Shown piece after piece: positions 59,393-64,000 of a stretch of DNA of 64,000 nt (within the stretch, counting starts at the first letter, position 1; every line of letters begins with the position of its first letter). Under the pieces are notes generated by a model. It was not told the DNA's origin. It searched no databases and saw only the letters and a list, made by a program, of their open reading frames with translations. Made by a program: the position numbers and the translations under genes. Location: the NCBI GenBank assembly GCA_964533965.1, contig CAZHNN010000015.1, positions 1-64,000 on the forward strand, written 5' to 3'. Source of the stretch: RGIG3178 sp964533965. GTDB taxonomy: Bacteria; Bacillota; Clostridia; Christensenellales; QAND01.

Positions 59393-59572
59393 TACAAGGG
59401 CAATATTCCGCCATTTTAGAAAAAATTTTATGATTTCAACCGATCATTCAAAATTGTATCTGGTATTCTTCATGTTTTTATTGAATATTTCACAGTTTAT
59501 CCGATTATTAATGTGTACGAGCCAATTTATGCAATTATTTTTAAGATCTTTTGCATAAAAGCTATTTTGACA

Positions 59573-61912
59573 TCAATTCTTGCGTTGGGACACAATTTCC
59601 ATGGCCTTGCGGGCGCACTGCACGGCGTCCGCGCTATACGTCGCGCCAATCTCCCTTGCGTACGCCTCGGTCACGACAGCACCGCCCACCATCAGCGGGA
59701 TAGGCTTGCCGGATTGTTGGTTTATCTGTGAAAAGGCTCGCATCTGCTCCATCGTCGTGGTCAGTAGCGCCGACAGGCAAACGACATCTGCGTTTTCTTG
59801 CTGTGCCGTTTGAATGATTTTCTCGTTTTCGACATCCTTGCCTAGATCGATCACCCTAAAACCGTGGTTTTGCAGCATCAGCGCCACGATGTTCTTGCCG
59901 ATGTCGTGCATGTCTCCCTTTACGGTTGCGATCACAGCCGTGCCTGCCTGCGGTTTCTCGTCTGCTTTCAAGGCCTTTTGAATCGGTGCGAACGCTGCCT
60001 TCGCCGCCTCGGCGCCCGCCATCAGCTGTGGCAGAAACGTCTTCTTCGCCGCAAACAAATCGCCCAGCGTCACCAGCCCTTCCATTACCCTATCGATAAG
60101 CTCCAGTGGCGGTACGCTTGCACTAAGCTCTTTGATTGCCAATTCATACGCTTGTGAGCGTTCGCCGTTGATCACCGCACCCGTCAAGCCCGTGCTCTTC
60201 GGACTTTGTGCAAAGGACTGCGCATAGGCGCTGACCTCACTGCCTCCGATCAGCAGTGCGTTTGCCGCCAACAGCGCCTGTTTCATCTCGCCCTGGCACA
60301 CGTTGACGATGGCGGAGGTAAGGCCCCTCGCCTGCGCTGCGCAGAGGAACGCGGCGTTGAGAGCGGGCCGCTGCGGCATTCCGAAGGATATATTGCTCAC
60401 ACCCATGACCGTCAGGATATCCCTTTGCTTGCACCAATCCAACACTTTGAGTGCCTCTTTGCCACCATCCGGCTGACTTGCGATCGTCATCGCCAGTGCG
60501 TCCACCACAAAGCTGTCCTTCTCCAAGCCGTATTGCTTTGCCTTTGCCAAGAGCTCTTCCACAAGGGCAATTCGCTCCGAAGCGCTTTGCGGCACGCCTG
60601 TGTCACCTATGGGCAGGAGGATCGCCATTGCGCCGTATTTTTTGCACAGCGGCATAAGCTTCTCCGCGCGCCCATTTTCGGCTGAGATGGAGTTGACGAG
60701 CGCTCGCCCGCAGTACACTTCCAGCGCCGCCTCGAGCGCACTTGCGTCTACTGTGTCGATGCAAAGCGGCGCGTCGCCCCGGGCAGCGAGGATCTCCACA
60801 ACACCCGGCAGCACCGCACTCTGCTCGACCCCCGGCACACCGACGTTGACGTCCAGTACCTGTGCGCCCTCTTTGATCTGCTCGTTTGCAATCTCCCAGA
60901 CGGCTTCAAGGTCAAGTTCGCGGATCGCCTGCTGCAGTTTGGGCTTTCCCGTGGGATTTAGTCGTTCACCGATCGCACACAGCGGCTGATCGTGCCCCAT
61001 GAAGATGCTCTTTTCCCTGCCCGTGATCACACGCGGAAGGGATTTTTGCATCTCTATATGTATCTTTTTATTTTCTATTTCTTTGCGAAGCGCCGCAATG
61101 TGCTCCGGCGTTGTGCCGCAGCAACCACCCACAGCAACAGCGCCGCAATCGATCAGCAGTGCCGTCTTCTGTGCGAATTCCTCCGGGTTCAGAACGTGCC
61201 CATTGGGAAGCCCGGCGTTGGGCTTTGCCAGTATCGGGACTGTTGCGACTTTTCGCATATCCTCCACGATGGATTTCATGTCGTCGGGGCCGGTGCTGCA
61301 GTTTACGCCGATTGCGTTCACCCCAAGCGCACACAGCGTGATGGCGGCAGTCGTGGCGTCCGTTCCTGTCAGTGTCCTCCCGCCCTGTTCAAAGGTCATG
61401 GAAACCGCAATGGGCAAATTGCAGACCTCGCGGCAACCCAAGATGGCAGCGCGTGTCTGGCCAATGTCCAGCATCGTCTCGATGATAAGGAAATCCACGC
61501 CCGCTTCCGCAAGCGCTTTAGCTTGCCTCGCATACGCCTTTTTGGTTTCGGAAAACGTCATGACGCCCATCGGATAGATAAGTTGCCCTACCGGCGACAG
61601 GTCCCCTCCCACAAGAACGCCCTTGCCAACGGCATCCCGGGCGATTGCGACCAGCTTTTGGTTGATTTGTTCCGTCCGATCTTCCAACCCATATTCCTTA
61701 AGCTTGACCGGGTTTGCACCAAAGGTGAAGGCATAGACAGCTTTTGCTCCCGCCTCAACGTAGCCGCGATGCATCTGTTTGACGATCTCTGGATGATCGC
61801 ATGCCCAGGCTTCGGGACACTCGCCCATCAACAGCCCCCGCTGCATCAGGTAGGTTCCCGTAGCGCCATCGAGCAAAAACGGCTTGTCGCCAAAAAACAG
61901 ATGTCTATGCAT
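59573..61912 (-). CDS. metH: Methionine synthase, B12-dependent, without activation domain
   Basis: The 779-residue enzyme transfers a methyl group from methyl-tetrahydrofolate to homocysteine. Domains run: homocysteine S-methyltransferase (1-300) with zinc cysteines in GVNCSTGP and GGCCGTTPEH; pterin-binding (310-560) with IGERLNPTGKPK; helical cap and cobalamin domain (590-779) with DMHDIGKNIV and VGGAVVTEAYA. The normal C-terminal activation domain is missing and is encoded by the gene just upstream, overlapping by 8 bases. This split is seen in several anaerobes. Confidence 0.95.
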   Translation of the reverse strand: MHRHLFFGDKPFLLDGATGTYLMQRGLLMGECPEAWACDHPEIVKQMHRGYVEAGAKAVYAFTFGANPVKLKEYGLEDRTEQINQKLVAIARDAVGKGVLVGGDLSPVGQLIYPMGVMTFSETKKAYARQAKALAEAGVDFLIIETMLDIGQTRAAILGCREVCNLPIAVSMTFEQGGRTLTGTDATTAAITLCALGVNAIGVNCSTGPDDMKSIVEDMRKVATVPILAKPNAGLPNGHVLNPEEFAQKTALLIDCGAVAVGGCCGTTPEHIAALRKEIENKKIHIEMQKSLPRVITGREKSIFMGHDQPLCAIGERLNPTGKPKLQQAIRELDLEAVWEIANEQIKEGAQVLDVNVGVPGVEQSAVLPGVVEILAARGDAPLCIDTVDASALEAALEVYCGRALVNSISAENGRAEKLMPLCKKYGAMAILLPIGDTGVPQSASERIALVEELLAKAKQYGLEKDSFVVDALAMTIASQPDGGKEALKVLDWCKQRDILTVMGVSNISFGMPQRPALNAAFLCAAQARGLTSAIVNVCQGEMKQALLAANALLIGGSEVSAYAQSFAQSPKSTGLTGAVINGERSQAYELAIKELSASVPPLELIDRVMEGLVTLGDLFAAKKTFLPQLMAGAEAAKAAFAPIQKALKADEKPQAGTAVIATVKGDMHDIGKNIVALMLQNHGFRVIDLGKDVENEKIIQTAQQENADVVCLSALLTTTMEQMRAFSQINQQSGKPIPLMVGGAVVTEAYAREIGATYSADAVQCARKAMEIVSQRKN

Positions 61913-62513
61913 GCTTTACTCCTCCAATGGCCAGTACGGACTTTTCAGGCTGCAGCATACAGCTTTGTGTCAATGTGACGCCCAGCGGTTGGTGCAGCAT
62001 ATTTAAAAGCGTTTTTTGATATTCAATGGAACAATCCGCGTATCCCGGCGAAAAACGCCTTGATAGCACGGTCATTCCAAACGGTCGAAGCATGCGCTGT
62101 GCATCCTGCATCAAAAAATTCAGCCCCGCATCCGCAGCAACCGATGCCGCGGCGTCGAGCAGTACCGCCTCATCGGCCCTGTGGTTTGCAAACGCCATCT
62201 GGATCGCATCACTTGCATTTTGATACAGTGTGCTCAACATGACCAGTGCCATATCGCATCCATCCAAATAGGATGCAAGCGCACGGCTTTTCAATTCATT
62301 GTCGCCGATGATTACCTCGTCTTGCTTCACTTTTAACTCCAAAAGGAGCATGCAGCCGCCGGGCATCAACGCCCGCAGCGCATGGCGTGCCCTTTGCAGC
62401 AAGATTTCATCATGATCGCGGTATACGCCTAAGCGGACCAACACTTCCTTTGCTTCCGCAATCACAGGCATATGCAGATAGGTATACAGCTTTGACGGTT
62501 GCACGCACTCCAT
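61905..62513 (-). CDS. Detached methionine synthase activation domain
   Basis: The 202-residue protein matches the AdoMet-binding reactivation domain of MetH: SRRFSPGYADCSIEYQKTLL and LTQSCMLQPEKSVLAIGG are its signature. It would let AdoMet remethylate oxidised cob(II)alamin on MetH with an electron donor. The length is close to the fused domain. Its stop overlaps the metH start by 8 bases, so the two subunits are coupled. It is divergent from metF. Confidence 0.9.
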   Translation of the reverse strand: MECVQPSKLYTYLHMPVIAEAKEVLVRLGVYRDHDEILLQRARHALRALMPGGCMLLLELKVKQDEVIIGDNELKSRALASYLDGCDMALVMLSTLYQNASDAIQMAFANHRADEAVLLDAAASVAADAGLNFLMQDAQRMLRPFGMTVLSRRFSPGYADCSIEYQKTLLNMLHQPLGVTLTQSCMLQPEKSVLAIGGVKHA

Positions 62514-62565
62514 CCCCTGTATGTGGGATTTGTATTGACCGTATTGTATAATCCTTCTCCTTCAA

Positions 62566-62594
62566 TTGCAAGCGCAGGGAAACTGTGGTTTAAT
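62566..62594 (+). promoter_or_regulatory. Promoter of metF
   Basis: TTGCAA (62566-62571) and TTTAAT (62589-62594) are 17 bases apart, about 27 bases ahead of the metF ATG. The region is shared with the divergent metH unit. I see no S-box or other riboswitch. Confidence 0.65.
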
Positions 62595-62620
62595 AGTAGC
62601 ATTCAAAAGGGGTGATTTGC

Positions 62621-63490
62621 ATGCCTTTTTCCGATTTATTTGCCAACAAGCCGGTGGTTTCGCTTGAGGTGTTTCCGCCCAAGCCGGATACGCCGATTGA
62701 TGTCATAGACGATACTCTTGCCAAGCTGCGAAATCTTTCACCCACCTATGTTTCCGTTACCTACGGCGCGGGCGGTTCGCGGGCGGCGTTTACGGCGGAT
62801 GTGGCGGCGCGGATACCGCAGACCTGCGGATGCCCGGCGTTGGGCCACATCACCTGCGTTGGCGCAGACAGTCAATCGGTACTCGACACACTTTCGGATT
62901 TCAAGGACAAGGGCGTGGAGGCGGTGCTGGCGCTTCGCGGTGACATACCGCAGGGGATGGATCCGAAAGACGCGTTCACCTCCTTCCGGTACGCCCATGA
63001 GCTTGTGTCGCTGGTCCGCGAACATACACAGCTTTGCATCGGTGCGGCCTGTTACCCCGAGGGGCATTACCAGTCGCCGTCGCTTGCGGCGGATCTGGAG
63101 AACCTCAAGCACAAGGTAGACTGCGGTGTAGACTTTCTGGTCACGCAGCTCTTCTTTGACAACGACGCCTTCTATGCGTTTTTAAACAAGGCGCGGCGCA
63201 TCGGTATTGACGTGCCGATCTCTGCAGGATTGATGCCGGTATTGAACGCGCAACAGATCCTTCGCATGACGACGCTGTGCGGTTCCTCGATTCCCGCGTC
63301 GCTGTCCCGCCTGTTCGCAAGATATGGAAATGACCCGGAGAGCTTCACCAAGGCAGGCATGGATTTCTGCTGCGAGCAGATTCTTGATTTAAAGCGAAAC
63401 GGCATCGACGGATTCCACATCTACACGATGAACAGGCCAAAGAGCACCGCGGAGATACTGTATCGGACGGGGCTTAGGAACAGGGGCTAA
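62621..63490 (+). CDS. metF: Methylenetetrahydrofolate reductase
   Basis: The product from ATG 62621 (AAGGGGTGA upstream) is 289 residues. The barrel shows VSLEVFPPKPD, SVTYGAGGS, LALRGDIPQG and DFLVTQLFFDND, all family hallmarks including the FAD and folate sites. It makes methyl-THF for MetH, whose genes are divergent. It ends before a strong shared terminator. Confidence 0.96.
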   Translation: MPFSDLFANKPVVSLEVFPPKPDTPIDVIDDTLAKLRNLSPTYVSVTYGAGGSRAAFTADVAARIPQTCGCPALGHITCVGADSQSVLDTLSDFKDKGVEAVLALRGDIPQGMDPKDAFTSFRYAHELVSLVREHTQLCIGAACYPEGHYQSPSLAADLENLKHKVDCGVDFLVTQLFFDNDAFYAFLNKARRIGIDVPISAGLMPVLNAQQILRMTTLCGSSIPASLSRLFARYGNDPESFTKAGMDFCCEQILDLKRNGIDGFHIYTMNRPKSTAEILYRTGLRNRG

Positions 63491-63503
63491 AAACATCAGA
63501 TAT

Positions 63504-63536
63504 AAAAAAACGGGCTGTTTTCAGCCCGTTTTTTGC
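63504..63536. terminator. Bidirectional terminator between metF and fba
   Basis: AAAAAACGGGCTG and CAGCCCGTTTTTT pair fully over 13 bases around TTTT. Confidence 0.93.
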
Positions 63537-63548
63537 TTTGCAAAAAGC

Positions 63549-64000
63549 TTAGTGCGCTTCCGCGATGTCAATCGGCTTGCTGCCCAGTTTCGGAATCTGA
63601 TGCCATGCTTTTCCGGTGCAGCCGCAGACATCAAACGTATGTTTCACGTGTTCCTTCACGCCGGCGTACGCGGCCGGGAAGAATCCATACGCGCCGTTGC
63701 CCGTCATATCCTTGGCATTGACCGCACGGACAGCCGCCTGCATGAGGTCGTTGACGATGTTGACTTTTGCTACGCCCATAGAGCACGCCTTGTGGATGTT
63801 CTCGTCACCACTGCCGCTTCCGCCGTGGATGACCAGCGGTGTCTTGCAAGCTTTATCGATCTCCTCCAAAAGCTCAAAGCGCAGCTTAGGAACGCCCACA
63901 TATGCGCCATGCGCTGTGCCGATGGCAACTGCCAGGCAATCTACGCCGGTTTCTTCGATAAAGCGCCGGGCATCCTCGGGGTCGGTCAGAGCGGTATTGC
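63549..64000 (-). CDS. Class II fructose-bisphosphate aldolase (KbaY/FbaA family), N-terminus beyond window
   Basis: The frame is open to the window end, so the N-terminal half is missing. The visible part reads AVAIGTAHGAYVG, TPLVIHGGSGSGDENI and GVAKVNIVNDLM, which are the zinc-site His and the phosphate-binding GGSG and VNxxxD motifs of class II aldolases. The enzyme splits fructose 1,6-bisphosphate, or a related ketose bisphosphate. It fits with the PPi-PFK upstream in the window as part of glycolysis. Confidence 0.92.
   Translation of the reverse strand, partial: NTALTDPEDARRFIEETGVDCLAVAIGTAHGAYVGVPKLRFELLEEIDKACKTPLVIHGGSGSGDENIHKACSMGVAKVNIVNDLMQAAVRAVNAKDMTGNGAYGFFPAAYAGVKEHVKHTFDVCGCTGKAWHQIPKLGSKPIDIAEAH

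Noticed and set aside
60992..61978. Plus-strand frame of 328 codons opposite metH
   Set aside because: Shadow of metH; rich in Cys, His and Arg with no domain.

Overview
The window looks like chromosome from an anaerobic, spore-forming Clostridia-type Bacillota. The sequence evidence is a tlp spore-protein gene, the dnaX-yaaK-recR-yaaL-bofA order known from Bacillus and clostridia, a T-box leader and a yybP-ykoY leader, a PPi-type phosphofructokinase, a group-B-like [FeFe]-hydrogenase protein, strong AGGAGG ribosome sites, many TTG/GTG starts, and no rRNA operon or phage block. I cannot name the species.

Layout. 1-4900 (minus): polA-coaE-lytic transglycosylase-oligopeptide-binding lipoprotein (the last is cut by the window start). 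5103-5188: tRNA-Leu(CAA), followed by about 1 kb of debris (serine-recombinase tail, PTS IID fragment, hairpins). 6242-17789 (minus): one long catabolic operon, glmS-glmL-glmE-mal (glutamate to 3-methylaspartate to mesaconate), then an AtuA-like DUF1446/DUF4387 pair, HyuA/HyuB and a LarA-like DUF2088 protein, with a divergent LysR regulator at 18172. Copies of the tRNA-Leu 3' end plus terminator at 19514-19557, and a weaker one at 22659-22692, suggest that 5189-22692 grew by insertions at the tRNA. 19602-25650: BlaI/BlaR1-like pair, ArsR/CadC regulator, and a split HMA protein plus CPx-ATPase for metal export. 25829-28589: two paralogous MFS transporters, each behind the same terminator-type leader RNA.

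28686-34348: small redox and envelope genes (DsbA-like, cupredoxin lipoprotein, two-helix His-rich membrane protein, ferredoxin, twin zinc-ribbon protein, orphan Phd, tocopherol-cyclase-like protein, double CDGSH protein) and tlp. 34437-39543 (minus): NDH-2/DoxX, polyprenyl synthase, UbiA prenyltransferase and an [FeFe]-hydrogenase-like protein, which together look like a demethylmenaquinone-linked electron-transfer module. 39723-45729: polyol-type dehydrogenase, lipoprotein, PPi-PFK, GDPD and an AMP-forming acyl-CoA synthetase that forms a unit with an XRE-cupin regulator behind a T-box whose predicted specifier is AUC (Ile). 46622-49279: P2-type Ca/Mn ATPase behind a yybP-ykoY (Mn2+) riboswitch.

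49463-53903: bofA, yaaL, recR, yaaK, dnaX and a DegV protein. 54065-59320: two PM20D1-like M20 peptidases and a polar amino-acid ABC transporter with a consensus ARG box upstream. 59573-63490: a split methionine synthase (metH core plus a separate activation domain) divergent from metF. The right edge cuts a class II fructose-bisphosphate aldolase.

The main candidates for something undescribed are the methylaspartate/HyuAB/DUF1446/DUF4387/DUF2088 operon, the Ile T-box driving an acyl-CoA ligase, the duplicated MFS leader RNA, and the redox modules at 29.9-31.1 kb and 34.4-39.5 kb.
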